Source: an uncultured Pseudomonadota bacterium
Lineage (GTDB): Bacteria > Pseudomonadota > Gammaproteobacteria > Steroidobacterales > Steroidobacteraceae
Assembly: GCA_946479515.1 (NCBI GenBank)
Contig: CAMLGF010000001.1
Span: forward strand, 104,916-168,915
Length of the DNA: 64,000 bases
Direction: 5' to 3'
Shown: piece after piece, positions 17,318-28,416 of the stretch
How positions within the stretch are numbered: position 1 is the stretch's first letter
Layout of the letters: each line of letters starts with the position of its first letter
Translations under genes and position numbers: made by a program
The notes under the pieces: model-generated
Database searches by the model: none
Told to the model about the DNA's origin: nothing
Seen by the model: the letters and a program-made list of their open reading frames with translations, nothing else

Positions 17318-18418
17318 TCAGTCTCCGCCGCGTGGCTGCGGGCGCAGCCGCAGCCGCAGATCCGGACCGGTCGCCTGGCACTCGAGCAGCGCGAACCCTG
17401 GCGCGGTTTCCAGGCGCGTGAGTCGCGGCAACGCCGCCAGAGGCCGCGCCTGCGGCCCGAGCAGCCGGGGCGCGAGATACAGCAGCCATTCATCCACCAG
17501 GCCCGCCGCGAGCATCGCGCCCGACAGACGGGGTCCGGCCTCCACCAGGACTTCGTTGGCGCCGAGCTCGGCCAGTCGCGCGAACACCCGTCGCATGTCG
17601 AGATGCGAACGCAGCGTGCGCACCGTCTCGATGCGCGCGGCTGCGAGCCGGTCGCCGCGCGGCCGGGTCCGGGTTGCCGCCGTGAACAGCAGCACCTCGC
17701 CCGGCGCTGCGAATATGCGCGCCGACTTCTTCACGCGGCGACGGCGGTCCAGGACCACCCGCAGGGGCTGGCGCGCGCCCGCGGCGCGCACGTCGAGGCG
17801 CGGATCGTCCGCGATCACGGTTTCGGCGCTGGTCAGCACCGCCGAGCTGCGCGCGCGCCAGTACTGCACGTCGGCGCGCGCCGCCTCGCTGGTGATCCAC
17901 TTGCTCTGGCCGTTGGCGAGCGCCGTGCGGCCATCGATGCTGGCCGCCGACTTGAGCCGGACGAACGGCCGCCCCGCCTGCATCCGCAACAGGAAACCGG
18001 CATTGAGCTCGGCGGCTTCGCGCGCCAGCAGGCCCGCCTCCACTTTCACTCCCGCCGCGCGCAGTAGTTTGGCGCCGCCGCCATTGACGCGCGGGTTCGG
18101 ATCGGCGATGGCGTACACCACGCGCCGTACGCCGGCGGTCAGCAGCGCGTCCGCGCAGGGCGGCGTGCGGCCCTGGTGGCAGCAGGGCTCGAGCGTCACA
18201 TACGCGGTGGCGCCGCGCGCGCGTTCGCCGGCGCTGCGAATTGCGATGGGTTCGGCGTGCGGCTCGCCGGCGCGCTCGTGCCAGCCCTCGCCGACGATCT
18301 GCTGGTCGCGCGTCAGCACCGCGCCCACGCGCGGATTGGGATGCGTGCTGAAGACGCCGCGTTCGGCAAGCTCGAGGGCACGACGCATGGCCATTTCATC
18401 GAAGGCGCTGAACTTCAC
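17318..18418 (-). CDS. ribD: Bifunctional riboflavin biosynthesis deaminase/reductase
   Basis: This 366-residue protein has an N-terminal cytidine-deaminase-fold domain with HAE at 54-56 and [13 protein letters not shown] at 77-88 supplying the zinc ligands, and a C-terminal DHFR-like reductase domain with [35 protein letters not shown] and [15 protein letters not shown]. It carries out steps two and three of riboflavin synthesis from the GTP cyclohydrolase II product. The GTG start overlaps the nrdR stop as GTGA. The reductase segment [13 protein letters not shown] differs from the common TGxGTVxxDDP at the first positions. Confidence 0.95.
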   Translation of the reverse strand: MKFSAFDEMAMRRALELAERGVFSTHPNPRVGAVLTRDQQIVGEGWHERAGEPHAEPIAIRSAGERARGATAYVTLEPCCHQGRTPPCADALLTAGVRRVVYAIADPNPRVNGGGAKLLRAAGVKVEAGLLAREAAELNAGFLLRMQAGRPFVRLKSAASIDGRTALANGQSKWITSEAARADVQYWRARSSAVLTSAETVIADDPRLDVRAAGARQPLRVVLDRRRRVKKSARIFAAPGEVLLFTAATRTRPRGDRLAAARIETVRTLRSHLDMRRVFARLAELGANEVLVEAGPRLSGAMLAAGLVDEWLLYLAPRLLGPQARPLAALPRLTRLETAPGFALLECQATGPDLRLRLRPQPRGGD

Positions 18419-18948
18419 GGCCCCGCCCTGCCCTTGCGGGCCTTCGGCGATTCGCCCGGCAGCAGTTCCAGCTGCCCCTCGCTGGGCAGTCGGCCGCGCC
18501 GGTGGCTCAGGCGGTCCACCTCCTCGCGAAAGGCCTCGACGTCCTGAAAATGCCGGTAAACGGATGCGTAGCGGACGTAGGCGACCTCATCCAGTTTGTG
18601 CAACTCTTCCATGACGATTTCACCGATCTGCCGCGAGGTCACCTCGCGCTCGCCCAGGCCGCGCAGCTTGCGGGTGATGTGCCCCACGGCCTCCTCGATG
18701 GACTCGCCGCTCACCGGCCGCTTCTCCAGTGCCTTGGCGAGGCCGCCGCGCAGCTTGCTCTCGTCGAAGGGCACGCGCCGCTGGTCGCTCTTGATGACCA
18801 TGGGCATCACCAGCTCGGCGGTCTCGAACGTGGTGAAGCGCTCGCCGCACGCCAGGCATTCGCGGCGACGGCGGATCTGCGAACCCTCGGCTGCCAGGCG
18901 CGAGTCGTTCACCTTGGTCTCCGGGTGCGCGCAGAAGGGGCAGTACAT
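18415..18948 (-). CDS. nrdR: Transcriptional repressor NrdR
   Basis: A 177-residue regulator that senses ATP/dATP and represses ribonucleotide reductase operons by binding NrdR boxes. The N-terminal zinc ribbon has [18 protein letters not shown] (Cys3, Cys6) and [13 protein letters not shown] (Cys31, Cys34). The ATP-cone follows with [20 protein letters not shown] and [20 protein letters not shown]. The C-terminal 25 residues are an unconserved basic extension. Its position directly before ribD is standard. No NrdR box pair was seen in this window. Confidence 0.96.
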   Translation of the reverse strand: MYCPFCAHPETKVNDSRLAAEGSQIRRRRECLACGERFTTFETAELVMPMVIKSDQRRVPFDESKLRGGLAKALEKRPVSGESIEEAVGHITRKLRGLGEREVTSRQIGEIVMEELHKLDEVAYVRYASVYRHFQDVEAFREEVDRLSHRRGRLPSEGQLELLPGESPKARKGRAGP

Positions 18949-19001
18949 GACCCGACCCGGACTACGCCCGTCGCGAGCCCCCGGTCAGGCGCCCCGTGAC
19001 A

Positions 19002-20258
19002 TCAGGGGCCATACACCGGGTACCGGCGACAGAGTTCGGCGACCTGCGCGCGCGTCTTCTCGATGGCGGTGTCACTGCCGTTGGCATCGAGCACGTCGGC
19101 GATCCAGTCGGCGACCTGCTCGAACTCGCGCTCCTTGAAGCCGCGCGTGGTGCCGGCCGGCGTACCGATGCGAATGCCGCTGGTCACCATCGGCGGACGG
19201 GGATCGTTGGGCACGGCGTTCTTGTTCACCGTGATGTGCGCCTTGCCGAGCGCCGCGTCGGCGTCCTTGCCGGTGATTTCCTTGTTGGACAGGTCCAACA
19301 GGAACAGATGATTGTCGGTGCCGCCGCAGACGATCTTGTAGTTGCGCTGGATGAGCCGCGCGCACATCGCGCGCGCGTTCGCGACCACCTGCTTCTGATA
19401 GTCCTTGAACTCCGGCTGCAGCGCCTCGAGGAAGGCCACCGCCTTGGCGGCGATGACGTGCATCAGTGGCCCGCCCTGGGTTCCCGGGAACACCAGGGAA
19501 TTGAACTTCTTGGTCAGCGCTTCGTTGGCGCGCGCCAGGATCATGCCGCCGCGCGGTCCGCGCAGCGTCTTGTGGGTGGTGGTGGTGACCACGTCGGCAT
19601 ACGGCACGGGGTTCGGATACACGCCCGCGGCCACGAGACCCGCGACGTGCGCCATGTCGACCATCAGGTACGCCCCCACCGAGTCGGCGATCTCGCGGAA
19701 CCGCTTGAAATCGAGCACGCGCGAATAGGCGGAGAAGCCGGCGACGACCATCTTCGGCTTCTCGGCCAGCGCCTGCGCGGCCAGCGCGTCGTAGTCGATC
19801 TCGCCGTTGTCCGGCCGGATGCCGTATTGCACCGCGCGGAAGATCTTGCCCGAGAAGTTCACCTTGGCGCCGTGCGTGAGATGGCCGCCATGGTCGAGGC
19901 TCATGCCGAGGATGGTGTCGCCCGGATTGATCAGCGCGAGGTAGGCGGCCGCATTGGCCTGACTACCCGAGTGCGGCTGCACGTTGGCGTAATCTGCGCC
20001 AAACAACTTCTTGGCGCGGTCGATGGCCAGCTGCTCGGCCACGTCCACGAACTCGCAACCGCCGTAGTAACGCTTCCCCGGATAGCCCTCGGCGTACTTG
20101 TTCGTGAGCACCGAACCCTGGGCCTCGAGCACGCGCGGGCTGGCGTAGTTCTCCGAGGCGATCAGTTCGATGTGATCTTCCTGGCGCTGCCGTTCGTTCC
20201 TGAGGGCTTGGTCGAGCTCGGGGTCAAAGCCACCGATGGTCATCGCGGTTCGAAACAT
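19002..20258 (-). CDS. glyA: Serine hydroxymethyltransferase
   Basis: A 418-residue PLP enzyme that interconverts serine and glycine with tetrahydrofolate, supplying one-carbon units. Visible signatures are [52 protein letters not shown], and the PLP lysine in [16 protein letters not shown]. The ATG at 20258 was chosen; an in-frame ATG at 20243 is also possible. A promoter with -10 TACAAT lies about 35 bases upstream within a 44-bp block that recurs before purL. glyA probably heads the minus-strand unit through nrdR (53-base gap) to thiL. Confidence 0.96.
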   Translation of the reverse strand: MFRTAMTIGGFDPELDQALRNERQRQEDHIELIASENYASPRVLEAQGSVLTNKYAEGYPGKRYYGGCEFVDVAEQLAIDRAKKLFGADYANVQPHSGSQANAAAYLALINPGDTILGMSLDHGGHLTHGAKVNFSGKIFRAVQYGIRPDNGEIDYDALAAQALAEKPKMVVAGFSAYSRVLDFKRFREIADSVGAYLMVDMAHVAGLVAAGVYPNPVPYADVVTTTTHKTLRGPRGGMILARANEALTKKFNSLVFPGTQGGPLMHVIAAKAVAFLEALQPEFKDYQKQVVANARAMCARLIQRNYKIVCGGTDNHLFLLDLSNKEITGKDADAALGKAHITVNKNAVPNDPRPPMVTSGIRIGTPAGTTRGFKEREFEQVADWIADVLDANGSDTAIEKTRAQVAELCRRYPVYGP

Positions 20259-20280
20259 GGAGGGGCCTCGCGGGTCGTCC

Positions 20281-20324
20281 GGGGGCCGCGAATTGTAAAG
20301 GGGATGGCCCGGACTGTCGCGCCG
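20281..20324 (-). promoter_or_regulatory. glyA promoter block, shared with purL
   Basis: On the minus strand: -35 GCGACA (20320-20315), 17-bp spacer, -10 TACAAT (20297-20292), followed by a CGCGGCCCCC segment. The 44-bp block matches 27921-27964 before purL at 37 of 44 positions, including both hexamers and the downstream GC-rich stretch. Predicted start of transcription is near 20285, leaving a leader of about 27 bases. Confidence 0.7.
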
Positions 20325-20413
20325 GCGCGAACCCTGGCGGCCGCGAGCGCGGCAGTACACGGGAATTGTCGGTATCCGGTCGACGGCACCGGCAACCGGG
20401 CACGCTCTTCATG

Positions 20414-21343
20414 CTAGAGCAGGCCCTGCACCACTCCCGTCCAGGCCTGGGCCAGGTTGATACGGTTGTAGCCGCCACCACCGGTTCCGAGCACCCGTCC
20501 ATGCCCCAACGCGTCTGCCAGCTGGGACAGGTCACGAGCGGCCCGCTGGTGAGTCGCCGCCGAATACCGCATGTGCGTGATGGGGTCGCCCTCGATACTG
20601 TCTGCGCCGGCCTGCAGCAGGATGAACTCCGGCTCGAACTTGCGCAGGTGTGCCAGCACCCGCGGCCAGACGGCGTCGAACGCCGCGTCGTCCGCGCCCG
20701 GCGCCATCGGAATGTTGAGCTTGGAACCCGCAGCGGCTCCGCTGCCGATCTCCTCGGCCCGGCCGGTGCCGGGATACAGGTACCGGCCGTCTTCGTGAAT
20801 GTCCGCGAAAATGAGCCCCGGGTCGCTCTCGAAACCGTAGTACACGCCGTCGCCATGATGGGCATCGATGTCGACGTAGGCAATGCGCCTCAAGCCATGC
20901 TTCAGGCGCAGCAGCTCCGCCGCCACGCCGCAGTCATTGAACACGCAGAAGCCCGCGGCGCCGTCGCGCGCGGCGTGATGCAGCCCGGCGATGGGAACGA
21001 AGGCGCGTCGCGCGCGGCCCGCCATGATTTCCTCGGCGGCGAGCACGGTGGCACCCACCACGTCGGCGGCGGCTTCGTACACGCCGCGCCAGGCCGGCGT
21101 ATCGCCGGCGTCGAGATAGCCCTCGCCCGTGCGCGAGCGATCGGCGACGAAATCGACGTAACGCGGCGTGTGAAAAGTTTGCAATTCCTCGCGCGTGGCG
21201 GCGCGAGTGTCGGCCATGCGCACCCGGCGATCGAGCCCGCGGCGCGAGAACTCCGCGAGAAACGCGGCGTGGCGGTCGGGGCCGAAGGGATGGCCGTCAC
21301 CGAATCCATAGCGCGCCAGGCGTTCGCCGGCCACCACCAGCAC
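20414..21343 (-). CDS. Histone deacetylase/AcuC family hydrolase
   Basis: About 309 residues of the arginase-deacetylase fold. Zinc and catalytic motifs are visible: GLHHAARDGAAGFCVFND, IAYVDIDAHHGDGVYYGFES with the Asp/His metal ligands, IFADIHEDGRYLYPGTGR, LLQAGADSIEGDP and GTGGGGYNRINLA. Bacterial members deacetylate acetyl-lysine proteins, polyamines or other amides; substrate cannot be told here. The frame is open to 21490, but the upstream residues are not family-like, so the GTG at 21343 is used; the exact start is uncertain. It is divergent from ettA. Confidence 0.88.
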   Translation of the reverse strand: MLVVAGERLARYGFGDGHPFGPDRHAAFLAEFSRRGLDRRVRMADTRAATREELQTFHTPRYVDFVADRSRTGEGYLDAGDTPAWRGVYEAAADVVGATVLAAEEIMAGRARRAFVPIAGLHHAARDGAAGFCVFNDCGVAAELLRLKHGLRRIAYVDIDAHHGDGVYYGFESDPGLIFADIHEDGRYLYPGTGRAEEIGSGAAAGSKLNIPMAPGADDAAFDAVWPRVLAHLRKFEPEFILLQAGADSIEGDPITHMRYSAATHQRAARDLSQLADALGHGRVLGTGGGGYNRINLAQAWTGVVQGLL

Positions 21344-21481
21344 CGATGCGTCAGGAGCCGACAGACGTTTTCTCCCCTTTCCTCGTCCACTTCCCGGGGC
21401 GCGGCAAACGTAGCACAGCGGCATGTCCCATGGATGTAGAATTCCGCGCCCTTTCGGCTTCCATTCCAGACTTCCGGACAC

Positions 21482-23158
<1,677 letters not shown>

Positions 23159-23170
23159 GAATTGGGGAAT

Positions 23171-23267
23171 TGGGGACATGCCTCATTTCCACTGTAACAA
23201 TCGAAGTGGGCACAGGCAGTTGCAGGGCAGGGTTCGATTGTTACAACGGAAATGAAGCATGTCCCCA
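23171..23267. repeat. Large imperfect palindrome (35-bp arms, 27-bp loop)
   Basis: The left arm 23171-23205 begins TGGGGACATGC and ends TGTAACAATCGAA; the right arm 23233-23267 is its reverse complement except for three positions (32 of 35 match). The 27-base loop is unique. Ends of the form GGGGACATGC...CATTTCC look like those of small non-autonomous mobile hairpins of the REP or IS200/IS605-associated kind, which is recollection, not a search result. The right arm overlaps the start codon of the next gene. Confidence 0.8.
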
Positions 23268-23996
23268 TTATTCATCGACTCGACGGGTGCACTGCAGTTC
23301 GGCAATGAGCGCGAGACGGCGCGGAATTGTCCGCACTGTCACGCGTTCTCGCGCATGAGCCCCACGGCGCTGCCCACCTTCGATGAACTGCTGCTGCAGA
23401 AACCGCGCACCATCGGCGTGGTGCTGCGCTGCCACGCCTGCAATGCGCCCGTCTTCCTGCGGTACGCCACGCGCACCTTCGGCAGCAATCGCGTCGAGCT
23501 CTCGCCGCAGGCCTTCGACGTGGAGCGGCCGATCGAGAAGTTCGCGTTCAATTACGTGCCCGAGGACGTCGAGACCTTCTTCCGTGAGGCGCTGGTCTGT
23601 TACTCGCACGACCAGTTCCAGTCCTTCGCCTCCATGTGCCGGCGGGCGGCCGCCGTGACCTTCGCCGATCTCGGCAATTCCACCAAGCTGCGCCTGTTCG
23701 ATTCGCTGTCCGACGTGCGCGAGATGGCGGACATCGAGGAAGAGACTTTCGCCGTGGTGATGCGGATCATCTTCGCGGGCAGCGCCGACCCCGTGGTAGA
23801 CCTGCCGTTCATCAACACGTATCAGGCCGCCGTGCTGCTGGAAGTCATGAAGGACTTCCTCTACCAGGCGTACGTGCGCAAGGGACGCCTGCAGCACGCC
23901 ATGAAGGTACGACGCTTCTTCGTGCAGGAACAGCATTCCCAGCCGCTAGCGCGCCACGAACATGGAGCCGCCGCGGCGCCCTCGGTGATCGGCTGA
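23259..23996 (+). CDS. Hypothetical zinc-ribbon protein (DUF4145-like pattern)
   Basis: A 245-residue soluble protein. The N-terminus has a CPHC pair (NCPHCHAFSR, near residue 24) and a second pair in LRCHACNAPVF near 57, a likely zinc ribbon. The rest is helical, with VPEDVETFFREALVCYSHDQ and FASMCRRAAAVTFADLG, a pattern like DUF4145 proteins, which are sometimes found in defence or restriction loci. The ATG at 23259 lies inside the right arm of the palindrome; the next in-frame ATG (23355) would remove the first Cys pair. No signal peptide. Function unknown; no partner gene nearby suggests one. Confidence 0.65.
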   Translation: MSPLFIDSTGALQFGNERETARNCPHCHAFSRMSPTALPTFDELLLQKPRTIGVVLRCHACNAPVFLRYATRTFGSNRVELSPQAFDVERPIEKFAFNYVPEDVETFFREALVCYSHDQFQSFASMCRRAAAVTFADLGNSTKLRLFDSLSDVREMADIEEETFAVVMRIIFAGSADPVVDLPFINTYQAAVLLEVMKDFLYQAYVRKGRLQHAMKVRRFFVQEQHSQPLARHEHGAAAAPSVIG

Positions 23997-24002
23997 GGGC
24001 TT

Positions 24003-27000
24003 TCAGCCCACCCAGCGCCGCGCGTTCGCGAACATGCGATACCAGCCGCTGTATTCGCCCGCGCCGTCCGGCCGCCAGGAATTCTGCGCGTAGCGGAACG
24101 AGCGCTCCGGATGCGGCATGGTCAGCATCACGCGGCCATCCTCGTTGGTGATCGCGGCGATGCCGAAGGGCGAACCGTTGGGATTCGCCGGGTAGGTAGT
24201 CGCGACCTGGCGGTTGCCTTCGACATACCGCGCCGACACCAGCCCGCTCTCGGAAAATGCCAGCGCCTCGGCCTGGGTCGCGAATTCGGCGCGGCCTTCA
24301 CCGTGTGCTACCGCGATGGGCAGCATCGAGCCGTCCATGCCGGCCAGGAAGATGGCGGGCGAGCGCTGCAGCTCGAGCAATGAGAAGCGCCCCTCGAACT
24401 GCTCGCCACGATTGCGCACGAAGCGCGGCCAGGTCGCGGCGCCGGGCACGAGTTCCTTGAGCGCGGCGAACATCTGGCAACCATTGCACACGCCCAGGGT
24501 GAAACTGTCGTTGCGCGCCAGGAAAGCCTGGAACTCCGCGCGCGTCGCCGGGTGATACAGGATGGACTTGGCCCAACCCTCGCCCGCCCCGAGCACGTCG
24601 CCATAAGAGAACCCACCGCAGGCCACCAGCCCCTTGAAGCCCGCGAGCGTCGTGCGCCCTGCGAGCAGATCGGTCATGTGCACGTCGTGGGATTCGAAAC
24701 CCACGCGTTCCATGACCGCCGCCATCTCCACCTGGCTGTTCACGCCCTGCTCGCGCAGGATGGCCACGCGCGGTCGCGCGGTATGGACGAAGGGCGCCGA
24801 GACGTCCTCGTCGGGATCGAAGGTCAACGCCACGTTCAGGCCCGGCGCACCGGCATCGCAGGCCGCGGCGTACTCCTCGCGCGCGCATTCGGGCTCGTCG
24901 CGCAGCTCGCGCAGGCGGAAGGACACCTCCGACCAGGCGCGCCGCAGGTCTTCCCAGCTCTCATCGATGCGTTTACCCGCGGCCTCGATCACCACGCGCA
25001 GGCTGCGCGTGGCCGAGCCGATGGCGTGCGTGCAGGCGCCGAGCCCGTGGCGCACGAAGATGGAATGCAGCGCGGCGGCATGCTCGCCCTTGCACTGGAT
25101 GACCACGCCGAGCTCTTCGCTGAACAACGCCCCGGCGGCGCCGTTCTCGCCGGGCGGCAACTGGATCTCGAGCCCGCAGTGGCCGGCGAAGGCCATTTCG
25201 ACCAGCGTGGCAAACACTCCACCGTCGGAGCGGTCGTGGTAGGCCACCACCAGATCTTGGGCGCGCGCCTCGGCCAACGCGCCGGCGAGACCGGTCAGCA
25301 GCGAAGGATCGGCGAGATCCGCGGGCGCGGCGCCGAGTTCGCCATACACCTGCGCGACACACGACGCACCCAGCCGATTGGCGCCGCGTCCCAGGTCCAC
25401 CAGCAGCAGTACATTGGCGCCGAAGTCCGTGCGCAGCTGCGGCGTCCACGTCCTGAGCACGTCGTTCACGGGCGCGAACGCCGAGACGATCAGCGACACC
25501 GGCGCGACCACCGACTTGGTCGTACCGCGATCGCTCCACACCGTCTTCATGGACAGCGAGTCCTTGCCGACCGGGATGGCGATGCCCAGCGCCGGGCACA
25601 GTTCTTCGCCCACCGCGCGCACGGTGGCGTACAGGGCCGCGTCTTCGCCCGGCTCGCCGCACGCAGCCATCCAGTTCGCCGAGAGGCGTACGTTGGACAA
25701 ACCACCGACGTCGGCCGCCAGGATATTGGTCAACGCTTCGCCCACCGCCAGCCGTCCCGAGGCCGGCGCGTCGAGCACGGCCACCGGCGTGCGCTCGCCC
25801 ATGGCCATGGCTTCGCCGCGATGACCGAAGTAGTCGGCGAGCGTAACGGCCACGTCGGCCACCGGCACCTGCCAGGGGCCCACCATCTGGTCGCGGCTGA
25901 TCATGCCGCCCACGGTGCGGTCGCCGATCGAAATGAGAAAGGTCTTGTCGGCCACGGCCGGGAAGCGCAGCAGTCGGTAGGCAGCCTCACGCAGGTCCAG
26001 CGCGCCGACCGCGAATGACGCCCGGGGCGGCGTGACCGAGCGGACGTCGCGCAGCATCCGGGGGGCCTTGCCCAACAGCACCTCGAGCGGCAGGTTCACC
26101 GGGCGCGTGCCGTTGCTGCGGTCTTCCAGCACCAGCACGCCCGTATCGTCGATCTCGCCGATCACCGCGTACGGACAGCGCTCGCGCTCGCAGATGGCGG
26201 CGAAATCGGCCAGCCTCTGCGCATCCACGCACAACACGTAGCGCTCCTGCGATTCGTTGCACCACAGCTCCATGGGCGACATCGCGGGCTCGTCGTTCGG
26301 AATGGCATGCAGATCGATCACCGCGCCGCGGCCGGGCGTGTGCGCCACCGCCTCGGGCACCGCGTTCGACAATCCGCCCGCGCCCACGTCGTGGATCAGC
26401 AGGATGGGGTTCAGCGTCCAGCGCGCGCTGCAGCGGTCGATGACCTCCTGCGCGCGCCGCTGGATCTCGGGATTTCCCCGTTGCACCGAGGCGAAATCGA
26501 GATCCGCGCTCGAGGCGCCGCTACCCATGGACGAAGCCGCGCCGCCGCCCAGGCCGATCAGCATGGCGGGGCCGCCGAGGACGACGACCTTCGCGCCGAC
26601 CGGTACGTCGCACTTGTCCACGTGCGCGCGCCGCACGTTACCCAGTCCGCCGGCAATCATGATGGGCTTGTGATAGCCGCGCAGCCGATTGGGCACGTCC
26701 CCCGGCGCCGCCTGCTCGAAGGTACGGAAATAGCCGGCGATGTTCGGACGGCCGAATTCATTGTTGAACGCGGCGCCACCGATCGGCCCCTCGAGCATGA
26801 TGTCGAGCGCCGAGACGATGCGGTCCGGCTTGCCGATGCTGTGTTCCCAGGGCTGCTCGGCGCCGGGGATGCGCAGGTGCGAGACGGAAAACCCGGTGAG
26901 GCCCGCCTTGGGCTTCGCGCCCCGCCCGGTCGCGCCCTCGTCACGGATCTCGCCGCCCGAGCCCGTGGCCGCGCCGGGAAACGGCGAGATCGCCGTCGGA

Positions 27001-27920
27001 TGATTGTGCGTCTCCACCTTCATCAGGATGTCGATGGGCTCGTCGACGACGCCATAGACATCGGTCTCGGGGTTCGGGAAAAAACGCTTGCCGAGCGAAC
27101 CTTCGATCACCGCCGCATTGTCGCGGTACGCGCTGAGCACGCCCTGCGGGCTCTTCGCGTGCGTATTGCGGATCATTGCGAACAACGACTTCGCCTGCCG
27201 CTCGCCGTCGATGATCCAGTCGGCGTTGAAGATCTTGTGGCGGCAGTGCTCGGAGTTCGCCTGCGCGAACATCATGAGCTCCACGTCGGTGGGATCGCGC
27301 CCGAGAGCGGCGAAGTTCTTCACCAGGTAGTCGATTTCGTCGTCCGACAGCGCGAGGCCCAGCTCGCCGTTCGCCCTGACCAGCGCTTCCCTGCCCGTTG
27401 CCAGTGACACGCGGCGCAGGGGCCGAGTCGGTTCGTGAGCGAACAGTTGCGCGGCTTCGGCGCGCTCGAGCAACACGGCCTCGGTCATGCGATCGAAGAG
27501 CGGCGCCGCGAGGGCGCGCAGCTCATCGGCCGAAAGCGTTCTCGACGTGGCCAGCGACCACACCACGGCGCGCTCGACACGCAGGACCGCATCCAGCCCG
27601 CAGACGTGGGCGATATCCGTGGCCTTGCTGGACCAGGGCGATATGGTGCCGAAGCGCGGCACGACGATGACCGACTGGACGGTGGCACTGTCGCCGGCCT
27701 GTGCCGCGGCGGACCTGGCCACCGCGGGCTCCCGCGGCCCGTAGGTCAGCAGCCGTTCGAGCAGCTGGCGCTCCGGCGCGTCGAGCTCGCGCGAGAGGTC
27801 CACGAAATGGGTGAAGCGGGCACGGATCGCACCCAGCCCGGGCTGCAGCGCTTCGAGCGCTGGGCGCAGCTTGGCGACGCGAAAATCGGAGACTGCGGGG
27901 GCGCCGGGAAGCTCGAGCAT
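24003..27920 (-). CDS. purL: Phosphoribosylformylglycinamidine synthase (large single-chain form)
   Basis: A 1305-residue enzyme of purine synthesis that converts FGAR and glutamine to FGAM with ATP. N-terminal and linker domains precede two PurM-like halves (for example [33 protein letters not shown] and SAWELM-region equivalents such as [15 protein letters not shown]), and the class I glutaminase domain is at the C-terminus with [13 protein letters not shown], the Cys nucleophile in GVCNGCQMF and [11 protein letters not shown]. Length is that of the gammaproteobacterial type. The start ATG agrees with the family N-terminus. The promoter -10 is only 11 bases from the ATG, so the mRNA would be nearly leaderless. 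Confidence 0.97.
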   Translation of the reverse strand: MLELPGAPAVSDFRVAKLRPALEALQPGLGAIRARFTHFVDLSRELDAPERQLLERLLTYGPREPAVARSAAAQAGDSATVQSVIVVPRFGTISPWSSKATDIAHVCGLDAVLRVERAVVWSLATSRTLSADELRALAAPLFDRMTEAVLLERAEAAQLFAHEPTRPLRRVSLATGREALVRANGELGLALSDDEIDYLVKNFAALGRDPTDVELMMFAQANSEHCRHKIFNADWIIDGERQAKSLFAMIRNTHAKSPQGVLSAYRDNAAVIEGSLGKRFFPNPETDVYGVVDEPIDILMKVETHNHPTAISPFPGAATGSGGEIRDEGATGRGAKPKAGLTGFSVSHLRIPGAEQPWEHSIGKPDRIVSALDIMLEGPIGGAAFNNEFGRPNIAGYFRTFEQAAPGDVPNRLRGYHKPIMIAGGLGNVRRAHVDKCDVPVGAKVVVLGGPAMLIGLGGGAASSMGSGASSADLDFASVQRGNPEIQRRAQEVIDRCSARWTLNPILLIHDVGAGGLSNAVPEAVAHTPGRGAVIDLHAIPNDEPAMSPMELWCNESQERYVLCVDAQRLADFAAICERERCPYAVIGEIDDTGVLVLEDRSNGTRPVNLPLEVLLGKAPRMLRDVRSVTPPRASFAVGALDLREAAYRLLRFPAVADKTFLISIGDRTVGGMISRDQMVGPWQVPVADVAVTLADYFGHRGEAMAMGERTPVAVLDAPASGRLAVGEALTNILAADVGGLSNVRLSANWMAACGEPGEDAALYATVRAVGEELCPALGIAIPVGKDSLSMKTVWSDRGTTKSVVAPVSLIVSAFAPVNDVLRTWTPQLRTDFGANVLLLVDLGRGANRLGASCVAQVYGELGAAPADLADPSLLTGLAGALAEARAQDLVVAYHDRSDGGVFATLVEMAFAGHCGLEIQLPPGENGAAGALFSEELGVVIQCKGEHAAALHSIFVRHGLGACTHAIGSATRSLRVVIEAAGKRIDESWEDLRRAWSEVSFRLRELRDEPECAREEYAAACDAGAPGLNVALTFDPDEDVSAPFVHTARPRVAILREQGVNSQVEMAAVMERVGFESHDVHMTDLLAGRTTLAGFKGLVACGGFSYGDVLGAGEGWAKSILYHPATRAEFQAFLARNDSFTLGVCNGCQMFAALKELVPGAATWPRFVRNRGEQFEGRFSLLELQRSPAIFLAGMDGSMLPIAVAHGEGRAEFATQAEALAFSESGLVSARYVEGNRQVATTYPANPNGSPFGIAAITNEDGRVMLTMPHPERSFRYAQNSWRPDGAGEYSGWYRMFANARRWVG

Positions 27921-27964
27921 GGGGGCCGCGGATTGTACTGGGGTTGATCCGGGCTGTCGCGCCG
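27921..27964 (-). promoter_or_regulatory. purL promoter block, shared with glyA
   Basis: On the minus strand: -35 GCGACA (27960-27955), 17-bp spacer, -10 TACAAT (27937-27932), then CGCGGCCCCC directly joined to the purL ATG at 27920. It matches 20281-20324 at 37 of 44 positions. The implied transcription start, near 27925, leaves about five untranslated bases. Confidence 0.7.
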
Positions 27965-27990
27965 TCGATGCCGCGGCGTCCGGCGGCCAG

Positions 27991-28338
27991 CTACTTCTTC
28001 GGACCGGGATCCGAGCCCGACGGCTGGTACATCGACATCGGGAATTGGGTGACGTTGCTGCCGCCCTCGAGCGCGCTGATCTTTGCCTGGCCCTGCTTCT
28101 TCACTTCGTCGATGCGCAGGATGCTGTGCATGGGCAGCATGGTGCACTTGACGCCGGTGAACTCGGACTTGATGCGCTCCTCGCCGGGATCGAGTACCAC
28201 AGTGGAGCGTTCACCGAAGACCAGCTCTTCCACTTCGATGAACCCGAACAAACGACCCTGGACCACTTTCCGGGCATAAACCTCGTAAACCTTGCCCTGG
28301 TTCACGAACATAATCTTGAAAATGTGACTGGATGCCAT
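27991..28338 (-). CDS. DUF1820 family protein
   Basis: A 115-residue cytoplasmic protein with the DUF1820 core: [20 protein letters not shown] at the N-terminus, then [37 protein letters not shown] and [17 protein letters not shown]. The family is common in gammaproteobacteria and has no assigned function. ATG 28338 was chosen because family members begin a few residues before this VNQGKVYE motif; the frame is open to 28374. It is divergent from the TagH-like gene 78 bases away. Confidence 0.85.
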   Translation of the reverse strand: MASSHIFKIMFVNQGKVYEVYARKVVQGRLFGFIEVEELVFGERSTVVLDPGEERIKSEFTGVKCTMLPMHSILRIDEVKKQGQAKISALEGGSNVTQFPMSMYQPSGSDPGPKK

Positions 28339-28416
28339 CGATGGGAGTAGGGGGGCGTTAACCTGCCCCTTCATACACGCATGGGCCGCGGGAAGCTAGG
28401 GTCCAGAGGGCAGTAA

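Noticed and set aside
13452..20280. FMN or TPP riboswitch in the riboflavin/thiL operon
   Set aside because: Gaps are 53 bases or less inside the operon, and no RFN or THI conserved core was seen.
21424..21438. CATGTCCCATGGATG shared with guaA near 62477
   Set aside because: In guaA it encodes the conserved HPWDM segment. The upstream ettA copy appears coincidental, with no surrounding similarity.
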